Part shown: positions 36,182 to 45,429 of the stretch, in pieces
Layout: each line of letters starts with the position of its first letter
How positions within the stretch are numbered: the stretch's first letter is position 1
Assembly (NCBI GenBank): GCA_030744435.1
Contig: JASLQO010000013.1
Span: forward strand, 496,001-560,000
Direction: 5' to 3'
DNA length: 64,000 bases
Source: JASLQO01 sp002327525
GTDB taxonomy: Bacteria > Pseudomonadota > Gammaproteobacteria > Pseudomonadales > Azotimanducaceae
Made by a program: the position numbers and the translations under genes
Notes under the pieces: model-generated
Told to the model about the DNA's origin: nothing
Database searches by the model: none
The model's input: only the letters and a program-made list of their open reading frames with translations

Positions 36182-37781
36182 GGTCCGGCGCCATTCCGTG
36201 ACTCTCTTCCGCGAGATCGGTCATCTGCTCACCATCACGCTCGGGCACCAGTCTGACGATCTGACTGCCTGCTTCGTGTTCGAGCAGCAGATAGATGAGG
36301 CCGCCGGGGCCGGTCTCGACGTCTCGTATTCTGGCCAGGTCTCGAATCAGGATTTCGGCGTGAACCAGCCGGTCATCTTCGATCACGAACCGGTAGAGTT
36401 CTGTCGCCTTCAGACTGCCGACGATGAAATCACCCTGCCATTCGGGATAGGCGTCTCCCGCGTAGATGACGAAGCTCGATACGGCCGGCGATGGTGTCAG
36501 GTCAACCACCGGTTGTTCGATGTCCTCCAGGTCGAATTCGATGTTGAGGTCCTTCCAGTACTCCACCGGGGTGCCGTCGTAGTCCACACCCTTGGAGTAC
36601 AGCGGCCAGCCGTAGTTGCGCCCGGGGAGCAGGAGGTTGACCTCGTCTCCGCCGCGGGGACCCATCTCGGTACCCCACAGCTTTCCGGTCGAGGTATCGA
36701 ATTCGAGACCCTGCGGGCTGCGGTGCCCGTACGTCCAGGTGGAGGCGAAGACGCCGGGTGTAGCGACGAAGGGATTGTCTTCCGGGATGGATCCGTCGTC
36801 GTGCACCCTGTGGATCTTGCCGTAGGGTGTGCTGAGGTCCTGAATCCCCTCGAAGTAACCGCCTTTCATGCCCACGCTCAGGAACAGATAACCCGCGGGG
36901 TCGAACGCAATTCGCCCGCCGGTGCCGATATCCGGCATGGAGCTGTAGAGATGGTAGGCGACTTCCCAGACGACTTCCTCGTCGGTCCACTGCCCCGCCT
37001 CGATGCGGCCGCGCACGACGCGATTCATTGTTATCGGTATGACCGAATCGTCGCCGTTGCCGCAGTCCTCACACAGGTGAGTATGGTGCAGGTAGATCCA
37101 GCCGTTGGATGCGTAGTCGGGGTGGGGAGCGACATCAAGGTGCCAGCCGATACCGTAGTTGAGTCCGAGCATGTTGAATCCGAGATCCGACCTGGCCGGA
37201 GTACCCGTGATATGAGCGGAGCGCGTGCCGTCCGTTTCGATGAGCGAGAGTCCCAGAGTTTTCTCACTCACCAGGATGCGGCTATCGGCAAGTGGCGCGA
37301 TGGAGAACGGGTAAGGGTGGATATCGCCCGCTACCGTTTCCAGGCGAAAACTTGCCAGCTCCGTGTCGAAGACCTCAGTTGGGACGACGAGTTCTTTTTC
37401 CATCTTGAAGTCCGTGAAGGTACGATCCACGCGGCGTTCCGCGATCAGTATGGCCAGGCTTCTGATGTGGCTTTCCGGCATGGTCGTGGACCAGCCCGGC
37501 ATCCCGCTTGCGAGCAATCCATCGCTGATGCTGCGCGTCAGTTCGGCTACCGACTCCCCGTTTTTCAAGGGAGCGCCGACCAGCGGCGGACCCTGAGTAC
37601 CGCCCTCCATCTGCTCTCCATGGCACAGGGCGCAGTTTTCGTCGTACATCGCCAGAAAGGGATCCTGGCGGATGGCCGCGTTGAACGCGAAGTAGAGCCC
37701 GATGCCGGCGACGAGCAGTACGCCGACCACGATGCCGGATATCCAGAGCACTTTTTTTATATGTCTCTCGTCTGGTTTCAA
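36174..37781 (-). CDS. PQQ-dependent aldose sugar dehydrogenase-like protein with N-terminal cytochrome c domain
   Basis: About 535 residues from a TTG at 37781 (a GTG at 37751 is the alternative; both sit just before a membrane anchor, VLWISGIVVGVLLVAGIGLY). A cytochrome c domain follows with Cys50-x2-Cys53-His54 (CALCHG). The remaining 400 residues are the six-bladed glucose/sorbosone dehydrogenase propeller (HLDVAPHPDYASNGWIYLHH, MGPRGGDEVNLLLPGRNYGW). Such proteins oxidise sugars or alcohols in the periplasm and pass electrons to the heme. The start lies 5 bp beyond the SDR stop, so the two genes are co-transcribed. Confidence 0.8.
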   Translation of the reverse strand: MKPDERHIKKVLWISGIVVGVLLVAGIGLYFAFNAAIRQDPFLAMYDENCALCHGEQMEGGTQGPPLVGAPLKNGESVAELTRSISDGLLASGMPGWSTTMPESHIRSLAILIAERRVDRTFTDFKMEKELVVPTEVFDTELASFRLETVAGDIHPYPFSIAPLADSRILVSEKTLGLSLIETDGTRSAHITGTPARSDLGFNMLGLNYGIGWHLDVAPHPDYASNGWIYLHHTHLCEDCGNGDDSVIPITMNRVVRGRIEAGQWTDEEVVWEVAYHLYSSMPDIGTGGRIAFDPAGYLFLSVGMKGGYFEGIQDLSTPYGKIHRVHDDGSIPEDNPFVATPGVFASTWTYGHRSPQGLEFDTSTGKLWGTEMGPRGGDEVNLLLPGRNYGWPLYSKGVDYDGTPVEYWKDLNIEFDLEDIEQPVVDLTPSPAVSSFVIYAGDAYPEWQGDFIVGSLKATELYRFVIEDDRLVHAEILIRDLARIRDVETGPGGLIYLLLEHEAGSQIVRLVPERDGEQMTDLAEESHGMAPDHG

Positions 37782-37785
37782 TCGA

Positions 37786-38613
37786 TCAGGCCAGACCAAC
37801 GGCCTCGAGGCTTGCACGCCACAGGCACTCACGCAGGGCTGCCTGTTCGGCAAGTGGGGAAGGCTTGGCGGGTTGGCATTGGTCGTAGTAGCGGCCGGTG
37901 ACTTCTGCCAGCTCATCGTCGCTCGCGAGCATGATCGTGGTGCGTGCGCCTTTCTCGGGAGTGGTGAAGGCCAGGCCAATGAGTTTGCGCACGATCCACG
38001 GCATATCTCGAATGATGTCCGTGGCCACCGCCCCAGGATGCAGATAGTTACTGGTTACTCCCGTGCCGTCGAGTTTGTGCGAGAGTTCCACGGCAAACAG
38101 CACGTTCGCGAGTTTCGATTGATTGTACGCAGCTTGGGCGCTGTATTTGTTGAAACCCCTGAACGTGTCGAAATCGAGGCTGCCTTTCCTGTGCAGGGTG
38201 GAAGTCACGGTGACGATCCGTGCCGGAGCGCTGGCTTTGAGACAATCGAGCAGGAGATGGGTGAGCAGGAAGTGGGCAAAGTGATTCACGCCCATCTGCA
38301 TCTCGAAGCCGTCCTTCGTGAAACGCTGCTTCGCTGGAAAGGTGCCGGCGTTGTTGATGAGCACGTCGAGTCTGTCGTAGCGTTCCAGAAATCCTCGGGC
38401 GAGATCGCGCACGCTCGTGAGACTGGCGAGATCGACGGGGAGGTTGATCGCCTCGACGGCGGCCTGGGCATTGACAGTATCGAGCGCGGCGCGCGTCTTG
38501 TCACCGTCCCGACACGCGAGAACCACTTCCGCGCCGAGGGCCGCCAGTTCGGCGGCGGCCACGATGCCGATACCGCTGTTGCCGCCCGTGATCAGAACAC
38601 GTCTACCCTGCAT
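37786..38613 (-). CDS. Short-chain dehydrogenase (retinol dehydrogenase-like)
   Basis: 275 residues: VLITGGNSGIGIVAAAELAA at the N-terminus, NNAG near residue 90, and the catalytic YNQSK near residue 165 preceded by TVTSTLH. The QMGVNHFAHFLLTHLLLD stretch and the extended C-terminus place it with the RDH/WWOX-like SDRs, which act on lipophilic alcohols and ketones. GGAGAGTAG directly before the ATG is a good ribosome site. It leads the operon that includes the PQQ dehydrogenase and the broken flavoprotein. Confidence 0.85.
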   Translation of the reverse strand: MQGRRVLITGGNSGIGIVAAAELAALGAEVVLACRDGDKTRAALDTVNAQAAVEAINLPVDLASLTSVRDLARGFLERYDRLDVLINNAGTFPAKQRFTKDGFEMQMGVNHFAHFLLTHLLLDCLKASAPARIVTVTSTLHRKGSLDFDTFRGFNKYSAQAAYNQSKLANVLFAVELSHKLDGTGVTSNYLHPGAVATDIIRDMPWIVRKLIGLAFTTPEKGARTTIMLASDDELAEVTGRYYDQCQPAKPSPLAEQAALRECLWRASLEAVGLA

Positions 38614-38706
38614 CTACTCTCCGCGCTCAATGCACGCCTCGTATGGGGTGTGATGATTGCACGTTTGTGAGGCGGCAGGTACCCCGGCTGGATAGATTGC
38701 CCGGCT

Positions 38707-41337
38707 TCAATCCACCAGCGTGACGGTGCCGGCCGACCCATCGACGGTAATGCGCTGACCCGTGGCGATACGCACGGTCGCGTTGCCGGTGCCGAGCACC
38801 GCCGGGATTCCAAACTCGCGGGCCACAATGGAACCGTGTGCCAGAATGGCACCGATGTCCGTGACGAGCGCCAGGGCGTGGTTGAACATCGGTGTCCAGG
38901 CTGGGGTGGTGGTTGGGCAGACGAGGATCGTGTTCGGGCGCATGTCTGTAAAGTCTTCCGGTGAGAGCACGACGCTCGCGATACCCGTTACCGTGCCTGG
39001 ACTGACGGCGAATCCGCGCAGCACATCGCCTTCATCGGGATTCAGCTTCTGGGTTTCCCATACCTCGAAAAAGCGCGTGAAGTCGAGAGGGCCCAATTTG
39101 AATCTCAGATTTTCCGGCACTCTCGCCGGGGGATGCAGTTTCTTTCGCGCTTCGCGCAGGGTTCGGCGCGAGGCCGCCAGTTCCCGCAGGTTTGGACGTG
39201 CGGTGCTGCCTTCGCGGGCCGTACAGGCTTCCTCGATCTCCTCGGGTCTCAGGAAGAACAGGTCGCTGGGTGTGGCCAGAGTTCCCGAGGCCGTCAATCG
39301 AGCGCCGAGTTCGAGAGCGCAGCGGCGAAGCTCGGGCCAGGCCGCCCCCATATAGAAGAGAGCTTCCTCGCGATTGGGCCCGAATCGCTGCCCCCAGGAC
39401 AGGAGTTTCTGAAATATGGCGCGTCGAACGGGGCCGAGCGACGCCGTTGTCTGTGCTTCCAGGGTCTCGCGCTCGCGCACGAGGGTCGCCTGACGCTCCC
39501 GCCAGGTGCCGAGAGGATCTTCATCGCTCAACAGTGCCCACAAGCCAAGCAGTACCGGAGCGGGGTTTTCGGCCTGCGTGGGTACTACGAAGTCGAGGTT
39601 GTACACCTGGTGGCCATAGCTTTTAAGGTGATTGGTGATATCGGCCGCGATCCGCTGTCCATCGGGGTGTTGCCGCAGGCGCTCTACCATCTCCTCGACG
39701 GGTTCGCCATCGGCCAGGTCCCGTAAGGCTGGGTTGGTCGACAGGTTGGATGCGATAGCGGTGAGGCTGCGCTGGGCTTCGAGGGTCTGCGACGGAAAAC
39801 CGCGAAGGAACATGGCACTGGTGAGAGTTCCCCTCACCGCACGTGAAGTGACGAAGCGGTGGAGTAGTCCTTCGGTGATCTTCGCAACACCGACCATCAT
39901 ACTGATGTAGAACCAATAGCGGGCATCCGCCATCGCCAATTCTGTAACCGCCCCGAGCAGCGCATCGTCGGAGGCTGCTTTGTGATCCAGCAACCGGTGA
40001 CGGGCGATGGTTTGCTGGTAGTCGGGCAGTCCTGACTCCCGCCACATCGGGACGAGATTACCGATGAGCGGGGGTAGGCTGCGAACGTAGTAGTACAGGA
40101 TGCGCGGAATCATGGCGAGAGTGCGCCTGGTGATGTGAAAGTCGTACCGGCAGTAGCCGAAGCCGTTGATGGTGACGAACAGGGGCCGGGTGATGAACTC
40201 GTCGATGTTGAGCGGTAACCCCATCTCCTCCACCAACAGGTCTATCCCGCGATCGAGTCCTTCGTTCAAGTACAGTGCTTCGAAAAGAGGGGAAAGGGGT
40301 TCGGGCATGTTCTCGACCACCTGGCGCCGAACCAGCTTGGCGTTTCCGTAGGGCGATGACCAGGTTGCATCCGGTTGCTCCGCGGGCAGTCCGGTGATCG
40401 GCCGCGATTGCAGCAACCAGTATTGTTCGCCATCGATGGCCCATTCGATATCCTGCGGCGTACCGCCACACTCGGATTCAGCTCGAAGCCCGAGGCTTGC
40501 GAGGTCTCGAAGTTGTTCGCCGTTGAGCGCGTTCTGCGAACGGCTTGATTCAGGTACGGCCTGGCTGCGCGTACCGCGTGAGCCGTCTGGGACGATCATG
40601 GTGGTCTTGGCGCCCGTGATCACCTGCACGGGGGTCAGGGAATCGCGATCGAGGAGGTAGGTATCGGGGGTGACCTCTCCGCCGACAATAGCTTCACCGA
40701 GACCGAAGCTTGCGTTGACCACGATCTCATTGCGTGCACCGGTGGTCGGGTTGGCCGTGAACAGGATGCCGGATACATCGGCATCGATCATGGTCTGTAC
40801 GAGCACGCCCATCGCCACGGTTTCCTGAGCAATGCCCATTCGATCGCGGTAGACGATGGCACGTTCGGACCACAATGACGCCCAACAGTGCCGCACTGCA
40901 AGGAGCAGCGCGCTCTCCCCGCGGACGTTGAGAAATGAATCCTGCAGGCCGGCGAAGGAGAGATCCGGCAGGTCTTCCGCGTTGGCGGACGAGCGAACCG
41001 CAAGTGGTGCGCAGCCGAAGGGTGCGGCGGCATGTCCGATGGCGGCCTCGATTTCATTGGGCAGGGCGGCGGTCTCGAACAGGTCGCGGATGGTGCAAGA
41101 CGCTGTGTGCGCAGCCTTGGCACTGTCGCGCGCATGGTGGCTCAGTTCCAGGATGCGCGCTTGCAGGTCGTTAACCGCCACGAAATCGCGGTAAGCGCGG
41201 GTTGAGATCAGAAGTCCTGAAGGGACCGGTAAACCGGCCGCGGCAAGGTGGGACAGCGTGCGGCTCTTGCCGCCGACGGCATCGAGGCTCAGCTCGGAAC
41301 TTGCCAGCGAAAAAATGAAGGGTAAGGATTCGTTCAT
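38707..41337 (-). CDS. PEP synthase-like phosphotransferase (rifampin phosphotransferase family)
   Basis: 876 residues in the order ATP-grasp domain (GGKSRTLSHLAAAGLPVPSG, then LAVRSSANAEDLPDLSFAGL, and DIEWAIDGEQYWLLQSRPI), a long helical middle domain, and a swivelling His domain with His834 in AHGSIVAREFGIPAVLGTG. This is the layout of rifampin phosphotransferases and of PEP-synthase relatives lacking the TIM barrel. The enzyme moves the beta-phosphate of ATP through the His onto an acceptor held by the middle domain. Whether the acceptor is a rifamycin or a native metabolite cannot be told. Confidence 0.82.
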   Translation of the reverse strand: MNESLPFIFSLASSELSLDAVGGKSRTLSHLAAAGLPVPSGLLISTRAYRDFVAVNDLQARILELSHHARDSAKAAHTASCTIRDLFETAALPNEIEAAIGHAAAPFGCAPLAVRSSANAEDLPDLSFAGLQDSFLNVRGESALLLAVRHCWASLWSERAIVYRDRMGIAQETVAMGVLVQTMIDADVSGILFTANPTTGARNEIVVNASFGLGEAIVGGEVTPDTYLLDRDSLTPVQVITGAKTTMIVPDGSRGTRSQAVPESSRSQNALNGEQLRDLASLGLRAESECGGTPQDIEWAIDGEQYWLLQSRPITGLPAEQPDATWSSPYGNAKLVRRQVVENMPEPLSPLFEALYLNEGLDRGIDLLVEEMGLPLNIDEFITRPLFVTINGFGYCRYDFHITRRTLAMIPRILYYYVRSLPPLIGNLVPMWRESGLPDYQQTIARHRLLDHKAASDDALLGAVTELAMADARYWFYISMMVGVAKITEGLLHRFVTSRAVRGTLTSAMFLRGFPSQTLEAQRSLTAIASNLSTNPALRDLADGEPVEEMVERLRQHPDGQRIAADITNHLKSYGHQVYNLDFVVPTQAENPAPVLLGLWALLSDEDPLGTWRERQATLVRERETLEAQTTASLGPVRRAIFQKLLSWGQRFGPNREEALFYMGAAWPELRRCALELGARLTASGTLATPSDLFFLRPEEIEEACTAREGSTARPNLRELAASRRTLREARKKLHPPARVPENLRFKLGPLDFTRFFEVWETQKLNPDEGDVLRGFAVSPGTVTGIASVVLSPEDFTDMRPNTILVCPTTTPAWTPMFNHALALVTDIGAILAHGSIVAREFGIPAVLGTGNATVRIATGQRITVDGSAGTVTLVD

Positions 41338-41429
41338 CCCGAAAACGGCTAGAAATCCGCAAACAGTAGACTACGTGCGGTGGGCGGTTATCAAGTCTGT
41401 GCAGCGTCAGCAGAGCCGCGTGATGTCGG

Positions 41430-43646
41430 TCATGGCGCCTTTTCGACAATTGCCTCGATACTGGCCAGCACTCTCTCCGGGGTGCATGGCAGATCGCACA
41501 TCGGAACACCGACGGCGTTGCCGATGGCCGAGGCGACAGCCGCCAAGGGTGGGATGATGGGAGCCTCGCCCACGCCGCGCACGCCGAACGGGTGGCGGGA
41601 GTTCGGAACCTCCACGATGATCGTGTCGATCATGGGGAGATCCGAGGCAACTGGCATGCGGTAGTCGAGGAAGCCGGGATTTTGCAACACGCCATCGCTG
41701 TCGTAGACGTATTCCTCATTCAGCGCCCAGCCTATTCCCTGCACGGCTCCGCCCTGAAACTGCCCCTCGACATAGGCGGGGTGTACGGCCATACCAGCGT
41801 CCTGCACAGTTGTGTAGCGCGCGATCGCAGTCTTGCCAGTCTCACGATCCACGTCGACGTCGCAGATGTGAACCGCGAAGCAGGGTCCCTCACCCCCGGG
41901 TGGATTGATCGAGGTACTTGCGCTGATTACCCCACCGGTTTGGGGTGCGCGGCGCGTGATCTCCTTCAGAGTCAGACTCTCATCCCTGGTGGTGTTGTAT
42001 GCCCGACCCTCTCGCCATTCCACCTGATCGGGTCGTACGTTCCACTCAGAGGCGGCGCGTTCTTTCATCTGCGAGATTGCTTCCTGAGCCGCACTGGCAA
42101 CCGCCTGTCCGGTGGCGTTGATCGTACGGCTGCCGCCGCTCACGCCAGTGAAGCCTACACTTTCGGTGTCTGCGACCTCGGCGTGTACGTTTTCGATTGG
42201 TAAACCCAGGGTTTCGGCCGCGATCATTGCCAGCGACGCGCGCGTACCCGACAAATCGGCAGAACCCGTGAGTACCGACGCGAATCCATTACGGTGCAAC
42301 ACTACGGTAGCGCTGGAGAGACCCCCGGCGTTGCGCCAGAACGAAACAGCCACAGAGCGGCCCCGGCCGGGTTCCAGCGGGGTTCGGTAGTGGCTAGAGT
42401 CTTGCGCTGCCTCCAGACAGGCGAGCAGCCCCAGCTCTCGGAACGAACCGGCAATATTGCTGCCCCCGTCGCGCAGCGCGTTTTTCTCTCTCAACGCCAG
42501 AGCATCCATTCCGAGGCGCGTGGCAAGTTCGTTCAGGAGGCTCTCCGATGCAAAACAGGCCTGGGGTGCGCCCGGACCCCGGTAAGCCCGTACCATGGGT
42601 TTGTTCACCACCACGCTGCGTCCCAGAATACGGACGTTGGGCACGTCGTAAGAAGAGAAGATACAGCCCATGCCGCCACCGAGCGGGGCCCCGGGAAAGG
42701 CGCCTCCCGCGTACACAAGATCCGCGTCCATCGCCGTAATGGTCCCATCGGTTCTGGCGCCGATGCGGACTCTGGACTTGCTCGCCGCACCGGGACCTGC
42801 ACAGCGAAACACCTCTTCGCGCGTCATGCGCATCTTCACCGGACGGCCACTGTTCTTCGACAGGGTAAGCGCCATTGCTTCCAGGTACGGAGTGGTCTTG
42901 CCACCAAAGCCACCGCCAATCTCGGTGGGTACCACTCGCAGCTCGGCGGTTTGCAGGCCGCACATCAGGGCCACGGAATCGCGTATGGTGAAATGCCCCT
43001 GCGTCGTGGTCCAGATGGTCGACTGCCCGTGCGGCTGAAAACTGGCGGCGCACGCCGGTGGTTCTATGTAACCCTGGTGCACGGTTGGCGTGCTGTATGT
43101 TCGCTCCACGATGACGTCAGCATCCTCGAAACCCTTCTCCACATCACCGATAGATTGTTCCACGCGCTCATAGACGTTGCTCGGACCCTCGTGACCTTCA
43201 TGGGTGAGATCCGGGTGTAGCACTACGCCGCCCTCGGCCATGGCGTCGTCGATGCTGAGTACGTGAGGCAAGGGCTCGTAGTGGACGTCGATGAGATCGA
43301 GTGCGGCGCGCGCGATGCCGATACCGGTCGCCGCGACGGCGGCGACGCCATGCCCGTGATAGAGGACCTTGTCCACGGCGAGATTGTCCCGTGCGATGTC
43401 ACCGGGCCCGCGGGGCCGTAGTGCTGGAAAGTCAGCCGAGGTGATCACCGCTTTCACGCCAGACAATCGTTCCGCTTTCGACGTGTCGATGGAGAGAATC
43501 CGCGCGTGTGCGTGGGGACTGCGTAAAACGGCACCCTGTAGCATCTGTCCCATCGAGACGTCGGCACCGAAGACGGCGCGCCCGAGCACTTTGTCGATGG
43601 CATCCGGGCGCAGGGGCCGTTTACCGAGGGTCTGAAATTCCGGCAT
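41430..43646 (-). CDS. Xanthine dehydrogenase-family molybdopterin-binding subunit
   Basis: 738 residues of the large subunit of molybdenum hydroxylases: KVLGRAVFGADVSM at the N-terminus, EIGGGFGGKTTPYLEA at the cofactor, the active-site loop AYRGPGAPQA, and the catalytic Glu in RGVGEAPIIPP. The loop differs from the AYRCSF of CO dehydrogenase, so an aldehyde, purine or N-heterocycle hydroxylase is more likely. The usual FAD-binding and [2Fe-2S] subunit genes are not adjacent; only a broken ferredoxin-reductase remnant of another family faces it. Partner subunits must be encoded elsewhere, or this gene is orphaned. Confidence 0.85.
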   Translation of the reverse strand: MPEFQTLGKRPLRPDAIDKVLGRAVFGADVSMGQMLQGAVLRSPHAHARILSIDTSKAERLSGVKAVITSADFPALRPRGPGDIARDNLAVDKVLYHGHGVAAVAATGIGIARAALDLIDVHYEPLPHVLSIDDAMAEGGVVLHPDLTHEGHEGPSNVYERVEQSIGDVEKGFEDADVIVERTYSTPTVHQGYIEPPACAASFQPHGQSTIWTTTQGHFTIRDSVALMCGLQTAELRVVPTEIGGGFGGKTTPYLEAMALTLSKNSGRPVKMRMTREEVFRCAGPGAASKSRVRIGARTDGTITAMDADLVYAGGAFPGAPLGGGMGCIFSSYDVPNVRILGRSVVVNKPMVRAYRGPGAPQACFASESLLNELATRLGMDALALREKNALRDGGSNIAGSFRELGLLACLEAAQDSSHYRTPLEPGRGRSVAVSFWRNAGGLSSATVVLHRNGFASVLTGSADLSGTRASLAMIAAETLGLPIENVHAEVADTESVGFTGVSGGSRTINATGQAVASAAQEAISQMKERAASEWNVRPDQVEWREGRAYNTTRDESLTLKEITRRAPQTGGVISASTSINPPGGEGPCFAVHICDVDVDRETGKTAIARYTTVQDAGMAVHPAYVEGQFQGGAVQGIGWALNEEYVYDSDGVLQNPGFLDYRMPVASDLPMIDTIIVEVPNSRHPFGVRGVGEAPIIPPLAAVASAIGNAVGVPMCDLPCTPERVLASIEAIVEKAP

Positions 43647-43719
43647 GGGTCAATCCGCATGTGGTGTAACACCGAAGATATGGGTTTGGGAAAATGCGCG
43701 TCAAGTAGACGTTCGCGAG

Positions 43720-44146
43720 TCGATGATCTCGGAAGTGTCCCGTGGGTTGCGGGAATTCGGTGTGGATAAGGAGCACATCCACTACGAATTGTTGTGCGCG
43801 TCCGCGGCGAACGCGCACGGGGTGGTCGAGACGCATCAGGCCCGATTGCTGGCGTTTGGCGGCAAGGTGGGTACCATGACCGTTGTCCTGGGCGCGCGCG
43901 GGCAGTTTCGAACTGAGCGCCGATGGCGAGAATCTCCTGGATGCAGGCATCAACCATGGGCTGGATCTGCCGCATTCGTGCAAAGGTGGCGTGTGCTCCA
44001 GCTGCAAGGCGAGACTGAGGAAAGGTGCGCTCGACATGGACATCACGCACGGTCTCGAAACGGAGGAAATCGATGCGGGTTTCGTCCTGACGTGCCAATC
44101 TCACCCAATCAGCGAAGCAGTGGTTATCGATTTCGACGAACGCTGA
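43720..44146 (+). pseudogene. PaaE-like oxygenase reductase, C-terminal remnant with frameshift
   Basis: The first part, MISEVSRGLREFGVDKEHIH, then YELL, is the end of a ferredoxin-NADP reductase domain. After a shift near 43905 the frame continues FELSADGENLLDAGINHGLD and LPHSCKGGVCSSCKARL, with a last Cys in FVLTCQSHP. That is a complete plant-type [2Fe-2S] Cys4 domain. The FAD and most of the NAD domain are missing. An ORF from about 43883 could still make an 87-residue ferredoxin-like protein, but its start is unsupported. Confidence 0.7.
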
Positions 44147-44200
44147 GGGAAGCGAGGCGGATCGTTCCAGGAGGGTAGGATCGAAACTCTGAAACGCCGT

Positions 44201-45421
44201 TTGGATATGCTCGGTCCGGGAATTCTCTACGCGGCCATGGCGGTGGGCGTATCCCATCTGGTGCAATCCACTCGCGCCGGTGCCGTGTACGGGCTCGCGA
44301 TGGCGACATTCATCGTCGTCATCGTGATCGTGAAGTACCCAGGGTTGTGTTTCGGCGCGCAGTACACGGCGGCGACCGGAAAGAGCCTTCCCGAAAACTA
44401 CCTCGAGCAGGGGTGGTGGGCGGCGGCGCTGTATCTTGGCAGTACCCTGTTCGGCATGTGGTTTGCGCTCGCGGCCATCACACTCACGACCGCCGGGCTC
44501 GTGTTGAGTGTGGCGGGACTACAAATGGACGCTTTGCCGGTGTCCGGCGGATTGTTGGCGGTAACCGCGGCGCTGTTGATAGCCGGACGATATCAGTGGC
44601 TTGAATCCTTATCGAAGCTCCTGGTGCTGCTTCTTGCGTTGCTGGTGATAGTGGCCACCGCTCTGGCGCTGCCGAGAGTCACCTGGCAAGCGGAGCGATT
44701 CGTGCTGTCAGAGTTCGATGCTGCGGCGGCACTGTTTGTCGTGGCCATGGTCGGATGGATGCCCACTCCCATGGAAGGCGCGCTCCTGACCTCGGTCTGG
44801 ACACGCAGCCGCCAGGAGGACCGGGGACTGAACGTCTCGGCACAGGCATCGCGATTCGATTTCAACGTTGGGTACGTGGTGGCGTTGGTGCTTGCGCTTG
44901 GTTTTCTGGTGTTGGGGGTTGCCGTGATGTATGAGCCGGGCATCAATCCGGAAAACTCTCCAGGTGGATTTACCAGCCAGGTGATCCGCTTGTTTACCGA
45001 AACCATGGGAGGTTGGGCCTTCTACATCATCGGTGCTTGTGCGCTGGCGGCGATGTTCACCACGCTGCTAGCCGCCATGGACGGTTTCCCGCGTCAGTTC
45101 GTGTACGTGTTGCAGCATGTACGCCGGAAGGACACTCCAGGGTGGGTGTATCCGGTACTGATCGCTGTTTATGGCGCGGGCGCCTATGCGGTGATGGCGA
45201 CGCTGATGACCTCGTTTACACAGTTGATCAATTTCGCCACTAGCCTGGGATTTGTCACCGCGCCCATCTTCGCGGTGCTCAACCACCGCGCAATGTTCAG
45301 CGGCGAGGTTCCGGCGGAGTATGCGCCTGGGAGCGTACTTAAGATCTGGAGTTTCGCCGGAATCGTGCTGTTGACAGTGGCGAGTCTGGCGTACTTCTAT
45401 TTCCTGTTGCTGTACGCGTAG
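44201..45421 (+). CDS. Nramp-related membrane transporter lacking the canonical metal motifs
   Basis: About 406 residues with 11 predicted helices. The Nramp-like helix 1 reads LGPGILYAAMAVGVSHLVQS, where classical members have DPGN, and helix 6 reads VGWMPTPMEG, where they have MPH. The Met remains but the Asp and His metal ligands are absent, so the transported ion or solute may differ. TTG 44201 and ATG 44207 lack a ribosome site. A GGAGG sits correctly before an ATC at 44180 that would extend the frame by 7 codons (IETLKRR), suggesting the original start codon was there. Confidence 0.7.
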   Translation: MDMLGPGILYAAMAVGVSHLVQSTRAGAVYGLAMATFIVVIVIVKYPGLCFGAQYTAATGKSLPENYLEQGWWAAALYLGSTLFGMWFALAAITLTTAGLVLSVAGLQMDALPVSGGLLAVTAALLIAGRYQWLESLSKLLVLLLALLVIVATALALPRVTWQAERFVLSEFDAAAALFVVAMVGWMPTPMEGALLTSVWTRSRQEDRGLNVSAQASRFDFNVGYVVALVLALGFLVLGVAVMYEPGINPENSPGGFTSQVIRLFTETMGGWAFYIIGACALAAMFTTLLAAMDGFPRQFVYVLQHVRRKDTPGWVYPVLIAVYGAGAYAVMATLMTSFTQLINFATSLGFVTAPIFAVLNHRAMFSGEVPAEYAPGSVLKIWSFAGIVLLTVASLAYFYFLLLYA

Positions 45422-45429
45422 TGGCCGGT

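Noticed and set aside
35949..37901. Open frame of 650 codons on the plus strand
   Set aside because: It is antisense to the PQQ-type sugar dehydrogenase, which has a membrane anchor, a heme motif and propeller motifs. The plus-strand protein has none.
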